Shown here in pieces: positions 44,939 to 53,364 of a DNA stretch of 64,000 nt. The DNA is taken from the NCBI GenBank assembly GCA_020832445.1, contig JAFIEO010000008.1, positions 1 to 64,000 of the forward strand, written 5' to 3'. The notes below the pieces were generated by a model, which saw nothing but the letters and a program-made list of their open reading frames with translations, was not told where the DNA came from and did no database searches. Numbering within the stretch: the stretch's first letter is position 1; each line of letters starts with the position of its first letter. This DNA comes from Paracoccaceae bacterium. Lineage in GTDB: Bacteria; Pseudomonadota; Alphaproteobacteria; Rhodobacterales; Rhodobacteraceae. Position numbers and translations under genes: made by a program.

Positions 44939-46027
44939 CTACCCGCGCGCACGACGCCGCAACAGCCAGATAAAGAACATACCCCCCACAAGGCCGGTCA
45001 CAATGCCTATGGGCAGGTCTTCGGGGCGCATCAGCGTGCGCGCGACAATATCGGCCCAGACCAGAAAAATGGCACCCACCAGCATCGACGCGGGCAACAC
45101 ACGGGCGTTATCCCCGCCCACTGCCAACCGGACGATATGCGGAATCATCAGCCCGACAAACCCGATAACACCGGAAAACGCCACCATCACCCCCGTCACC
45201 ATGGCGGCCACGACAAAGCATGTCAGCCGGAACCGCGCAACCGGAATACCCAGCGTCGATGCGGTTTCATCCCCGATGGTCATGGCGTTCAGCGACCCCG
45301 CCACCGCACGAAACCAGATTGCCGCGCCCGCAAGGATCAATGCAGGCCAGATCAGATGCGCCCATTGCGCCAGCCCCAACCCGCCCAGCATCCAGAAAAT
45401 AACCGTATGCGCCGCGCGCGGGTCCCCCAGAAATATCAGCACATTCGCCAGCGCCATCACAATGAACGACACGGCGACCCCTGTCAGCACCAGCCGGTCC
45501 GCGCTGGTGGCCTGCGCGAAACTGGCAACAGACAGCACCAGAAGGGTTGACGCCAGCGCGCCGATAAAGGCCAGAAGCGGCACTGTCGCAAGGCCCAGAA
45601 ACATGCCCGTATGCAACAGCGCCAGAATGGCCCCGAAGGCCGCCCCGGACGAAATGCCCAGCAAATGCGGGTCGGCCAGCGGGTTGCGTGTGACAGATTG
45701 CAGCACCGCCCCCACAAGCGCCAGCCCCGCGCCCACCAATGCCGCCAGAAGCGCGCGCGGCAAACGGATTTCCCACACAATCGCCGCGCGCCCCGCCGAC
45801 CAGTCGGGTGTGACCAGCCCCGGCATGACCTTGTTCGCGATCACGCCCCAGACTGTCCCCACGGGGACAGCAACCGCCCCGATGCTGACAGCCGCCGAAA
45901 TGGACAGGACAAGCGCAACCATCCCCACCCCCCATAGCCCCTGCCGCACAGGACGTGCCATAACGGGCATGCGGGTCTTGGCGGCCAGAACAGGGGCGGC
46001 AGTTTCAGGGGTGGGTGTGGTGCGCAT
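44939..46027 (-). CDS. btuC: FecCD-type ABC transporter permease (BtuC-like)
   Basis: This 362-residue permease has about ten helices and the FecCD family segments: LPRALLAALVGAGLALVGAVLQ, NPLADPHLLGISSGAAFGA, and GVIGFVGLMIPHIVRLAVG. It imports a chelated metal or corrinoid. The cobalamin riboswitch at the head of the operon supports vitamin B12 or a precursor as substrate. It is the last gene of the operon, 6 bp after the binding-protein gene. Confidence 0.9.
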   Translation of the reverse strand: MRTTPTPETAAPVLAAKTRMPVMARPVRQGLWGVGMVALVLSISAAVSIGAVAVPVGTVWGVIANKVMPGLVTPDWSAGRAAIVWEIRLPRALLAALVGAGLALVGAVLQSVTRNPLADPHLLGISSGAAFGAILALLHTGMFLGLATVPLLAFIGALASTLLVLSVASFAQATSADRLVLTGVAVSFIVMALANVLIFLGDPRAAHTVIFWMLGGLGLAQWAHLIWPALILAGAAIWFRAVAGSLNAMTIGDETASTLGIPVARFRLTCFVVAAMVTGVMVAFSGVIGFVGLMIPHIVRLAVGGDNARVLPASMLVGAIFLVWADIVARTLMRPEDLPIGIVTGLVGGMFFIWLLRRRARG

Positions 46028-46033
46028 GTCAGA

Positions 46034-46969
46034 TCACTCGGGCCAGAACGCGCGGGCCAGGGCGCGGATGGCGCGAATATTGCGCGGCCCCGGCGTGGCC
46101 TCGACATATTCCAGCACGACAAAACGGTCATTCACCACGGCGTCCATATCCGCAAAAGCGGGGTTGGATTTCATGAATTCGATCTTCTGCCCGGCGGTGA
46201 CTTCGCCATAATTGACGATGATGATGACTTGGGGATCACGTTCCACCACCGGTTCCCACGCCACGCGGGTCCAAGAACTGTCGACATCATCCATGATATT
46301 GCGCCCGCCCGCAGCTTCGATCATGGCGGTGGGCATGGCGTAGCGGCCCGCAGTGAAGGGCGTGTCTTCGCCACTGTCATAGACGAATACGCGCAATGGT
46401 TCCGCATCAGGAATGGTGGTTGCGATCTGGTCCAGTTCGGCCTGCCAGCCGGTGATCAGGTCATCCGCGCGGTCATCAACACCGAAGATCGCACCCAGAT
46501 TGCGGATGTCATTGAACATGTCGTCAATCGCCACACCATCACGCGGCATGATGTGAATGCAGCTTTCGGTCAGTTCATATACTGCAATCCCAAAGGGTTG
46601 CAGCGTGTCGGGCGTTACCTCTCCACCCACGCGCATGCCGTAATTCCAGCCCGCAAACCAGAAATCCAGATCAGCGCCGATCAGCACTTCGCGCGTGGGG
46701 TAGCGCTCGGACAGTTCGGGCAATTCGCCGATATCGGCGCGGATTTCTTCATCCAGTTTGTTCCAGCCCGAAATGCCGGTATACCCCACCATCCGGTCAT
46801 GCAGGCCAAGAACCAGCATCATTTCTGTCAGGTTCACGTCATTGGATGCGGCGCGTTCGGGGGGCGCGTCAAACGTCACCTCTCGGTCGCAGCTTTGCAC
46901 GGTGACAGGGTGGGCCAATGCGGGTGCGGCAAATGCCGTGGCCAGCAGGGCAAGGGGAAGGGATTTCAT
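46034..46969 (-). CDS. btuF: ABC transporter substrate-binding protein (BtuF-like)
   Basis: This is a 311-residue class III periplasmic binding protein (PeripBP_2) with a signal peptide (MKSLPLALLATAFAAPALA). Family features are the VTFDAPPERAASNDVNLTEMMLVLGLHDRMVG segment and a VVERDPQVIIIVNYGEV segment. FecB-, FhuD- and BtuF-type proteins share this fold, and the corrinoid role rests on the riboswitch. It overlaps the ATPase gene by 4 bp. Confidence 0.88.
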   Translation of the reverse strand: MKSLPLALLATAFAAPALAHPVTVQSCDREVTFDAPPERAASNDVNLTEMMLVLGLHDRMVGYTGISGWNKLDEEIRADIGELPELSERYPTREVLIGADLDFWFAGWNYGMRVGGEVTPDTLQPFGIAVYELTESCIHIMPRDGVAIDDMFNDIRNLGAIFGVDDRADDLITGWQAELDQIATTIPDAEPLRVFVYDSGEDTPFTAGRYAMPTAMIEAAGGRNIMDDVDSSWTRVAWEPVVERDPQVIIIVNYGEVTAGQKIEFMKSNPAFADMDAVVNDRFVVLEYVEATPGPRNIRAIRALARAFWPE

Positions 46970-47757
46970 GCGCGTCTCTCCTGTTGCATGTCATCAAATA
47001 GGGAAAAGTCGAACTGGGCGGGGCCGCGCGGGTGCGCATGCACACCGAAGGCACGCGCGATCAATTCAGGGGTCAGCACCTGCGCCACAGGGCCAAACGC
47101 CAGCGGCTGGCCATCTTTCAGAACCAGCAGGTCATCGGCAAACCCCTGCACCAGATTAAGGTCATGCAAGGATGCCACAACCGTCGCGCCAAGCCCGCGC
47201 ACCAGCCGCAGCACTTCCAGCTGATGGCGAATGTCCAGATGGTTGGTTGGTTCATCCAGCACAATAAGCCCCGGTTCCTGCGCAAGCGCGCGGGCCACCA
47301 TGACGCGCTGACGCTCGCCGCCGGACAGCGTGCCAAAGGGGCGCAAGGCAAAATCCTGCAAACTCAGGCGTTCCAGCGCATGCCCGACAATATGGGCATC
47401 CTGTGCGGACGGGCCGGACAGCGCGCGGCGATGCGGCGCGCGGCCAAGGGCCACAATTTCCGCCACGGTCAGGGCAAAATCCGTGGGCTGTTCCTGCAAC
47501 ACAGCCGCCACGCGCTGCGCCACGGCACGCGCAGGCATGGCGTGAATATCCTGCCCGTCCAGCAGCACACGCCCCGATTGCGGTTTGTGAAACCGGTAGA
47601 TCAGCCGCAGCAGGGTTGACTTGCCCGCCCCATTCGCGCCCAGCACGCCCAACACGCGGCCAGCGCCAAGGGTCAGGCTGACCGGGTCCAGAATGCCCGA
47701 CCCCCAGCACACCTGTTCCAGTGCCAGCGCAGCGGGTGGCGGCGCAGGGCAACTCAT
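46966..47757 (-). CDS. btuD: FecE/BtuD-type ABC transporter ATP-binding protein
   Basis: This 263-residue ATPase has Walker A VLGANGAGKSTLLRLIYRF, signature LSGGERQRVMVARAL, Walker B GLIVLDEPTNHLDI and H-loop VASLHDLNL. The start at 47757 overlaps the stop of the DUF1636 gene (ATGA). The longer open frame contributes a basic, non-homologous N-terminus that overlaps that gene. It belongs to the corrinoid uptake operon. Confidence 0.92.
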   Translation of the reverse strand: MSCPAPPPAALALEQVCWGSGILDPVSLTLGAGRVLGVLGANGAGKSTLLRLIYRFHKPQSGRVLLDGQDIHAMPARAVAQRVAAVLQEQPTDFALTVAEIVALGRAPHRRALSGPSAQDAHIVGHALERLSLQDFALRPFGTLSGGERQRVMVARALAQEPGLIVLDEPTNHLDIRHQLEVLRLVRGLGATVVASLHDLNLVQGFADDLLVLKDGQPLAFGPVAQVLTPELIARAFGVHAHPRGPAQFDFSLFDDMQQERRA

Positions 47758-48038
47758 TGCAGGGTCTGCGCGACAACGCGCCCTTGCAACAACACCTGAT
47801 CCGCACCGGCAAGTTCCAGTTCCCCTGCGGTTGCGCGCCAGTTCAGCACGCACCGGTCACAGGCGTGGCATTCGGTAAAGACAACCTGCCCGTCCATATC
47901 GGGCATCGTGCCCGTCACCTTGCGCGCCGCACCCAGTGACATGGACAAGTGCTGCAAGAATGCCAGCCCTGCAAGGCAGGGGCCGGAACGGCTGGCACAT
48001 CGCGCACATGTCGTCAGGTCAAATGTGTCGTGATACAT
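47754..48038 (-). CDS. DUF1636 predicted metal-binding protein
   Basis: This 94-residue protein has two Cys clusters: CARCASRSGPC near the N-terminus and CHACDRC at about 57-63. These are suited to bind an iron-sulfur cluster or another metal. DUF1636 proteins are found in cobalamin synthesis and transport loci, which fits the riboswitch upstream and the corrinoid ABC genes directly downstream. AGGGGA precedes the start. Its exact role is unknown. Confidence 0.85.
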   Translation of the reverse strand: MYHDTFDLTTCARCASRSGPCLAGLAFLQHLSMSLGAARKVTGTMPDMDGQVVFTECHACDRCVLNWRATAGELELAGADQVLLQGRVVAQTLQ

Positions 48039-48111
48039 GTCGTCCCCTGCTGGTTATAGCAGGGGCGCAGGCGTGGTATTCGCGCCTTACGCAAGACAGC
48101 GCAATCGTCAT
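48019..48111 (-). CDS. Possible 30-residue leader ORF behind the cobalamin riboswitch
   Basis: An ATG at 48111 has a near-ideal Shine-Dalgarno (GGAGGAGGG, 7-nt spacing). It opens a 30-codon frame starting MTIALSCVRREYHACAPAIT and ending at 48019, so it overlaps the DUF1636 start codon at 48038 by 20 bases. The Shine-Dalgarno is stronger than that of DUF1636. Translation of the leader could couple to DUF1636 and be the step that the riboswitch controls. No homologue is recognised. Confidence 0.35.
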   Translation of the reverse strand: MTIALSCVRREYHACAPAITSRGRHVSRHI

Positions 48112-48156
48112 ATGCCCTCCTCCGGACACCCCGCCCGGGTTCGTGTTTCGGTTAAG

Positions 48157-48325
48157 ATGGCAGGTCTCCTGGCTCGCGGTTTGTGTGTTTCCCCGCCTTC
48201 CCGAACCAGCTGGTCCAGTGGCATGAAGGGGGACACACCGCTTACAGTTGCGGGGGCAGCACCGGAATAAGAGAGGATCTTCTCTGCACCGGTTTCCCTA
48301 TTCTCCCGACAGGTATCGGGCACCA
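48157..48325 (-). ncRNA. Cobalamin riboswitch (adenosylcobalamin family)
   Basis: Read on the minus strand the conserved elements appear in order: a GGTGCC...CGGGA...GGGAA P1-P3 region, GCTGCCCCCGCAACTGTAAG (core), GGAAGGCGGGGAA, and the B12 box AGCCAGGAGACCTGCC at 48159-48174. It lies upstream of DUF1636-btuD-btuF-btuC. When it binds cobalamin it is expected to shut off expression of the uptake operon. The expression platform is not obvious; the Shine-Dalgarno at 48114-48122 is a candidate for sequestration. Confidence 0.93.
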
Positions 48326-48461
48326 TCTGGATATTCGCCTAGCCGAACGGCGCGCGGCGTTCAACATTTTTCTTTGGGCGCATCGTCATATTCACAACCC
48401 CGGTCTATTCTGTCGGGTGGGTGATCCATGCGTGCTGATATGCGGCATGCGGCATGCCCCC

Positions 48462-49571
48462 TTAGAACGGTTCTTCGATGGTATGCGCGGCTATCCCTTG
48501 CGCGGCGGCCGACTGCTGCGGTTGCATAAGCAGCATTTCCAGACTTGCATCCAGTTCAGCTTTGGGAATGTCGCGCGCGATGATCACAATGCGGCTGGTG
48601 CTTTCGCCCTCGCGCCAGTTCTGTAGGGGAACCGGCGGTTCGAATATATGCTGCACGCCATGAAACACAAACGGCTTGGGCACGCCCTGCAAATGCACAA
48701 TGCCCTTCAGGCGCAGAATATTACTGCCCTTCAGGGCAATCAGCGTATCCAGCCAGAAGTCGAACACCTCAACAGCGATCGGGTCTTCAAGCGTGATCGA
48801 CGCGGTTGATATCCGGTCGTCACTGGCATGGTGCGACGGGGCGATCTGGCCAATCGGCGCCTGTGCCTTGGCTGTGCTAAGGCCGGAAACACCGGCAAGG
48901 GGATCTGCGCCAGGGCCTGCCAGCCAGTTCAACGCCTGATCAGGTGTAACCGCGCTGGACCCAAGCCCCAACCCCCACAGCACGCCCGGGGCCACGGCCC
49001 CCTTGTTTGCACCAATGCGCGGGGCGGTCCGGTTCAACTGGTCCAGCCGCCTGTTCAACCTATCCAGTGCAGCGCCATCAACAAGGTCACGCTTGCTTAG
49101 GACGATGCAATCCGCCATCGCGACTTGGGCCTGCGCCTCGGCATGGGCGTTCAGGGTGTCCACGCCCAGCACGGCATCCACCACTGTCACAACCCCGTCC
49201 AGCGCATAATTCGGTGCAAGAACAGGATCGACCATAAGCGTATGATAGATGGGGCCGGGATCGGCCAGTCCTGTGGTTTCGATCACCACACGGTCAAACG
49301 GCAATTCCCCCCGCGCCCGCCGCGCCAGAAGCGAAATCAGCGTTTTGGACAGATCGCCGCGGATGGTGCAGCAAATACACCCTGCGGGCATCAGCACAAC
49401 ATCTTCGGCGGCTTCCTCTATCAGGTCATGATCAAGGCCCGCTTCGCCGAATTCATTGACCACAACGGCCACGCGGCCCGCATGGGCATCATGCAACAGG
49501 CGGTTCAGCAAGGTGGTCTTGCCAGCCCCCAAAAAGCCGGTCAGCAAGGTAACGGGGATACGGTCATTCAT
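48462..49571 (-). CDS. COG0523/CobW-family GTPase (putative zinc metallochaperone)
   Basis: This 369-residue G3E GTPase has Walker [19 protein letters not shown], the metal-binding [11 protein letters not shown] (CxCC) and [12 protein letters not shown]. The GTPase base-specificity motif is SKRDLVD, and a C-terminal CobW_C domain follows ([32 protein letters not shown]). COG0523 proteins deliver metals. The perfect Zur-type palindrome 48 bp upstream of the start indicates a zinc-starvation role rather than cobalt insertion, despite the nearby corrinoid operon. The ATG at 49571 is chosen by family alignment. Confidence 0.92.
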   Translation of the reverse strand: MNDRIPVTLLTGFLGAGKTTLLNRLLHDAHAGRVAVVVNEFGEAGLDHDLIEEAAEDVVLMPAGCICCTIRGDLSKTLISLLARRARGELPFDRVVIETTGLADPGPIYHTLMVDPVLAPNYALDGVVTVVDAVLGVDTLNAHAEAQAQVAMADCIVLSKRDLVDGAALDRLNRRLDQLNRTAPRIGANKGAVAPGVLWGLGLGSSAVTPDQALNWLAGPGADPLAGVSGLSTAKAQAPIGQIAPSHHASDDRISTASITLEDPIAVEVFDFWLDTLIALKGSNILRLKGIVHLQGVPKPFVFHGVQHIFEPPVPLQNWREGESTSRIVIIARDIPKAELDASLEMLLMQPQQSAAAQGIAAHTIEEPF

Positions 49572-49619
49572 ACGATGTCTGGCTTTCGGAACAGGGTGGA
49601 ACGGGTGGTAATTTCGGCA

Positions 49620-49634
49620 TGTTATAATATAACA
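49620..49634 (-). promoter_or_regulatory. Zur box upstream of the COG0523 GTPase gene
   Basis: TGTTATAATATAACA is a perfect palindrome (17 bp with the flanking A and T) and matches the described proteobacterial Zur consensus. It contains TATAAT, so it probably overlaps the -10 element of the CobW-family gene, which starts 48 bp further on. Confidence 0.8.
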
Positions 49635-49811
49635 TTTAAACCTGCAAGACCGTCTGGCCCCGGACAGGCCCTTCTGCACTGTCGCCATGGCGCGCCGTGC
49701 AGTGGCACATCAACGCCGCGCGGCGCGGCCAATTTCACCCGAAGGTATCGCATTCTTCAGGTGCTTATGCCAAAAAGCCGGTATTCCTGCGCAATTAAAG
49801 GAAGCGACAGA

Positions 49812-49874
49812 ATGTTCAGCCCCAAGGGTTTCAGCGTGTTATCTGCCTGCAACGGGTCGGGCTGCGGCAAATGA
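49812..49874 (+). CDS. Possible 20-residue Cys-containing small ORF ahead of rmlC
   Basis: The frame MFSPKGFSVLSACNGSGCGK followed by TGA starts 7 nt behind a good Shine-Dalgarno (AAAGGAAG) and ends 25 bp before rmlC. It contains a C-x4-C pair and a Gly/Ser-rich tail. It could be a leader peptide of the rml operon or a small secreted or modified peptide, or chance. No modification or export gene is adjacent. No function is claimed. Confidence 0.3.
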   Translation: MFSPKGFSVLSACNGSGCGK

Positions 49875-49899
49875 CACAACTTACAGGCGGATTTTTGTG

Positions 49900-50454
49900 A
49901 TGCAGATTCGTGCTTTGGCCATCGATGGTGTGCTGCTGATCCAACCCCGACGGTTCGGGGATGCCCGCGGCTGGTTTTGCGAGACATGGAACCCCCGCGC
50001 ATTACGCGCCGCAGGGGCCAGCTTGCCGGATTTTGTGCAGGACAATCACAGCTATTCGGCCCCGCGCCATACATTGCGCGGGTTGCATTACCAGCGCCCC
50101 CCGCATGCGCAGGACAAACTGGTGCGCTGCACACGTGGGGTTATTCTGGATGTGGCGGTTGATGTGCGCGCAGGATCGCCCAGCTATGGGCAATGGGTCA
50201 CCGAAGAATTGTCAGCCGAAAATGGCGCGCAGCTGTTCATACCAAAGGGGTTCCTGCACGGCTTTCTGACCCTGACAGATGATTGCGAAGTGCAGTATAA
50301 ATGCTCGGACTATTACGCGCCGGACTGTGACGGGTCGGTGCGGTGGGACAGCGTTGGGGTTGACTGGGGCACGGATGCGCCGGTGCTGTCGGACAAGGAC
50401 GCGCAGGCGGTGGCGTTCGGGCAGTTTGAAACACCTTTTCAGTATGAAGGTTAG
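49900..50454 (+). CDS. rfbC: dTDP-4-dehydrorhamnose 3,5-epimerase
   Basis: This 184-residue cupin-fold epimerase carries out the third step of dTDP-L-rhamnose synthesis. Conserved segments are RRFGDARGWFCETWN, QDNHSYSAPRHTLRGLHYQ (catalytic His), KLVRCTRGVILDVAVDVR, and IPKGFLHGFLTLTDDCEVQYK. The ATG at 49900 matches the family length and has AGGCGGA upstream. It opens the rfbCBDA (rmlCBDA) operon. Confidence 0.96.
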   Translation: MQIRALAIDGVLLIQPRRFGDARGWFCETWNPRALRAAGASLPDFVQDNHSYSAPRHTLRGLHYQRPPHAQDKLVRCTRGVILDVAVDVRAGSPSYGQWVTEELSAENGAQLFIPKGFLHGFLTLTDDCEVQYKCSDYYAPDCDGSVRWDSVGVDWGTDAPVLSDKDAQAVAFGQFETPFQYEG

Positions 50455-50457
50455 GCC

Positions 50458-51501
50458 ATGAAATTGCTTGTTACAGGGGGCGCGGGGTTTATCGGGTCGG
50501 CGGTGGTGCGGCTGGCCGTGGGGCGCGGGCATAGCGTGGTCAATCTGGATGCTCGGACCTATGCCGCCTGTCTGGACAATGTGGCAAGCGTGGCGGACAG
50601 CCCGCTTTATGCGTTTGAACACGCCGATATCCGCGACCGCGCCGCGCTGGACCGTATTTTCGCGGCGCACCAGCCGGATGCGGTGATGCATCTGGCCGCC
50701 GAATCCCATGTCGACCGGTCCATCGACGGGCCAGGGGATTTTATTTCGACCAATGTGACCGGCACCTACGCGCTGCTGGAAGCCGCGCGCGCCCATTGGG
50801 ATGCGCAGGGGCGGCCCGACAGTTTCCGGTTTCACCATATCAGCACGGATGAGGTGTTCGGCAGCCTTGGCGCGACAGGCCAGTTTACCGAAGAAACGCC
50901 CTATGACCCGCGCAGCCCCTATTCCGCGTCGAAAGCGGCCAGTGACCATCTGGTGCAGGCATGGCACCACACCTATGGCCTGCCGGTTGTGCTGACGAAT
51001 TGTTCCAACAATTACGGCCCGATCCATTTCCCTGAAAAGCTGATCCCTGTCATCATTCTGAACGCGCTGGCGGGCAAGCCCCTGCCGATTTACGGCGACG
51101 GGTCCAATGTGCGCGACTGGCTGTATGTCGAAGATCACGCAGATGCGCTGCTGCTGGTGCTGACGCGGGGTGCAGTGGGGCGCAGCTATAATATCGGCGG
51201 CGAGAATGAGCGCAGCAATCTGGAACTGGTGCGCACGCTTTGCGCGATCCTTGACGACAAGCGCCCCAAACCGCAGGGCAGCTATGCCGACCAGATCACG
51301 TTTGTAACGGACCGCCCCGGTCATGACGCGCGCTATGCGATTGACCCTGCGCGCATTCGGGACGAATTGGGCTGGCGCCCGTCGGTCACGGTGGAAGAAG
51401 GGCTGGCGCGCACAGTGGACTGGTATCTGGCAAATGAAGGCTGGTGGCGGCCCTTGCAGACGCGCCATGGTGTGGGCCAGCGGCTGGGGGTGCGCGCATG
51501 A
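50458..51501 (+). CDS. rfbB: dTDP-glucose 4,6-dehydratase
   Basis: This 347-residue extended SDR converts dTDP-glucose to dTDP-4-keto-6-deoxyglucose. It shows the NAD-binding [26 protein letters not shown], the dehydratase segment [14 protein letters not shown], and catalytic [10 protein letters not shown]. The segment [20 protein letters not shown] is typical. It lies 3 bp after rfbC and overlaps rfbD by 4 bp. Confidence 0.97.
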   Translation: MKLLVTGGAGFIGSAVVRLAVGRGHSVVNLDARTYAACLDNVASVADSPLYAFEHADIRDRAALDRIFAAHQPDAVMHLAAESHVDRSIDGPGDFISTNVTGTYALLEAARAHWDAQGRPDSFRFHHISTDEVFGSLGATGQFTEETPYDPRSPYSASKAASDHLVQAWHHTYGLPVVLTNCSNNYGPIHFPEKLIPVIILNALAGKPLPIYGDGSNVRDWLYVEDHADALLLVLTRGAVGRSYNIGGENERSNLELVRTLCAILDDKRPKPQGSYADQITFVTDRPGHDARYAIDPARIRDELGWRPSVTVEEGLARTVDWYLANEGWWRPLQTRHGVGQRLGVRA

Positions 51502-52346
51502 TCCTTGTTTTCGGGCACACCGGACAAGTCGCGCGTGAACTGGCGCGGCTGGTCCCTGATGCCGCGTATCTGGGCCGCGATCAGGCCGATCTGTCCGACC
51601 CCGAAGCCTGCGCGGCGGCCATCCGCGCCCATAACCCGCGCGCCGTCATCAACGCCGCCGCCTATACGGCTGTTGACCGCGCCGAAGATCAGGAAGCGCT
51701 GGCGGCTTATATCAACGGCGCGGCCCCTGCGGCCATGGCGCGCGAATGTGCGGCGATGGCAGTGCCGTTTGTGCATATCTCGACCGATTATGTGTTTGAT
51801 GGCGCGGGCACGACCCCGTTTGCGCCAGACCACCCGCCAGCGCCCCTTGGGGCCTATGGGCGCACCAAGCTGATGGGCGAGCAAGGCGTGCAGGCCGCAG
51901 GCGGGGCCTATGCAATATTGCGCACATCATGGGTCTTTTCATGCCATGGCAACAATTTCGTGCGCACGATGTTGCGGCTGGGGGCGGAACGCGACAGCTT
52001 GCGCGTGGTGGCCGACCAGATTGGCGGGCCAACGCCCGCGCGCGCCATTGCGCAGGCCTGCATCAGCATTGCCGCGCAGTTGCGCGATGCCCCCGAAAAA
52101 TCGGGCATCTATCATTTCAGCGGCGCGCCGGACACAAGCTGGGCCGGATTCGCCCGCGAGATCATGGCGCGCGCCGGACTGGACTGCCGGATCGACGAGA
52201 TTACGACCAGCGACTACCCGACCCCGGCACAACGCCCGCCCAATTCACGGCTGGAGTGTAGCAGCCTGTCCACATTCGGGCTGGAACGGCCCGACTGGCG
52301 GCAAGGTCTGGCAGATGTATTGACGGAATTGAAAGGCACGCCATGA
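51498..52346 (+). CDS. rfbD: dTDP-4-dehydrorhamnose reductase
   Basis: This 282-residue SDR makes dTDP-L-rhamnose in the last step. It has the N-terminal [41 protein letters not shown], and catalytic [10 protein letters not shown]. Both ends overlap the neighbours by ATGA. The ATG at 51498 fits the family; the longer frame reads into rfbB out of phase. Confidence 0.96.
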   Translation: MILVFGHTGQVARELARLVPDAAYLGRDQADLSDPEACAAAIRAHNPRAVINAAAYTAVDRAEDQEALAAYINGAAPAAMARECAAMAVPFVHISTDYVFDGAGTTPFAPDHPPAPLGAYGRTKLMGEQGVQAAGGAYAILRTSWVFSCHGNNFVRTMLRLGAERDSLRVVADQIGGPTPARAIAQACISIAAQLRDAPEKSGIYHFSGAPDTSWAGFAREIMARAGLDCRIDEITTSDYPTPAQRPPNSRLECSSLSTFGLERPDWRQGLADVLTELKGTP

Positions 52347-53227
52347 CGCAGCGCAAAGGGATTATTCTGGCAGGCGGCACCGGATCGCGGCTGTGGCCCA
52401 TAACCATGGGCGTGTCCAAGCAGCTTTTGCCGCTATATGACAAGCCGATGATCTATTACCCGCTGTCGGTGCTAATGCTGTCGGGCATCCGCGAGATTGC
52501 GATTATCACCACCCCCGACGATCAGGCCCAGTTCCAGCGCTTGCTGGGCGATGGCGGCCAATGGGGGCTGGAATTTACATGGATCACGCAAGCCAGCCCC
52601 GACGGGCTTGCACAAGCCTATCTGCTGGCCGAGGGGTTTCTGGCAGGCGCGCCGTCGCTGATGGTGCTGGGCGACAATATCTTTTTCGGGCACGGGTTCC
52701 CCGAAATGATGGCACGCGCCGATGCGCAGGAAACCGGCGGCACGGTGTTTGGCTACCGCGTGGCGGACCCTGAACGCTATGGCGTGGTGGATTTTGATGA
52801 AACCGGCCGCGTGCGGTCGATCATTGAAAAGCCTGAAATCCCGCCATCGAACTATGCCGTAACGGGGCTTTATTGCCTTGATGGAACAGCGCCCGCGAAA
52901 GCCGCACAGGTCATCCCGTCCGCGCGCGGAGAGCTGGAGATTACCAGCCTGCTGGAAATCTATCTGGCGCAAGGCGCGCTGTCGGTTGAAACCATGGGGC
53001 GCGGCTATGCATGGCTGGACACGGGCACGCATGACAGCCTGCTGGATGCCGCCAATTTTGTGCGCACGCTGCAACTGCGCCAAGGTCTGCAAATCGGCTG
53101 CCCCGAAGAAATCAGCTTTCAGCAAGGCTGGATTTCGCGCGCACAACTGGAACAGCAGGCGAACCGGCTGATGAAAAGCGGCTATGGCGAATACCTGAAA
53201 ACGCTGTTGCTGCGCCCGGGCGACTGA
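52343..53227 (+). CDS. rfbA: Glucose-1-phosphate thymidylyltransferase
   Basis: This 294-residue nucleotidyltransferase activates glucose 1-phosphate with dTTP. The signature is ILAGGTGSRLWPITMGVSKQ. Also present are YDKPMIYYPLSVLML, VLGDNIFFGHGFPEMM, and YAWLDTGTHDSLLDAANFV. It completes the four-gene dTDP-rhamnose set. No glycosyltransferase or polysaccharide export genes follow in the window, so the rhamnose acceptor is encoded elsewhere. Confidence 0.97.
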   Translation: MTQRKGIILAGGTGSRLWPITMGVSKQLLPLYDKPMIYYPLSVLMLSGIREIAIITTPDDQAQFQRLLGDGGQWGLEFTWITQASPDGLAQAYLLAEGFLAGAPSLMVLGDNIFFGHGFPEMMARADAQETGGTVFGYRVADPERYGVVDFDETGRVRSIIEKPEIPPSNYAVTGLYCLDGTAPAKAAQVIPSARGELEITSLLEIYLAQGALSVETMGRGYAWLDTGTHDSLLDAANFVRTLQLRQGLQIGCPEEISFQQGWISRAQLEQQANRLMKSGYGEYLKTLLLRPGD

Positions 53228-53256
53228 ATGCCGCGCAGGCCCCTGCCGGCCTGCAA

Positions 53257-53364
53257 TTAGAGCATGTCACGTTCATTCGCATTCACGAGATATGCTCTAA
53301 CTTATTGATTTCGCATGTTCGAGAAGCTCAAAACCGGTTCCCACTTTTGAGCAACATGCGCTAA
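53257..53364. repeat. RIME-like palindromic intergenic repeat
   Basis: This 108-bp element has terminal inverted repeats (TTAGAGCATGT at the left, ACATGCGCTAA at the right, one mismatch). Two stem-loops lie inside: TTAGAGCAT/ATGCTCTAA (53257-53300), and CGCATGTT/AACATGCG enclosing GCTCAAAA/TTTTGAGC (53312-53360). The AAAACCGGTTCCCACTTTTG core resembles dispersed palindromic repeats known in alphaproteobacteria. It overlaps the stop codon of the GntR gene by three bases. Confidence 0.75.

Larger units (their letters stand above)
49572..49899. other. Intergenic region between the CobW-family gene and rmlC
   Basis: These 328 bases hold the Zur box (49620-49634) for the minus-strand CobW-family gene and a possible 20-codon ORF (49812-49874) in front of rmlC. 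The long open frame that extends rmlC upstream to 49687 has no homology and no start signal, and I regard it as non-coding. Confidence 0.6.

Noticed and set aside
48157-48325. Cobalamin riboswitch controlling the CobW-family gene
   Set aside because: The riboswitch reads on the minus strand away from that gene, which lies upstream of it and has its own Zur-type promoter.
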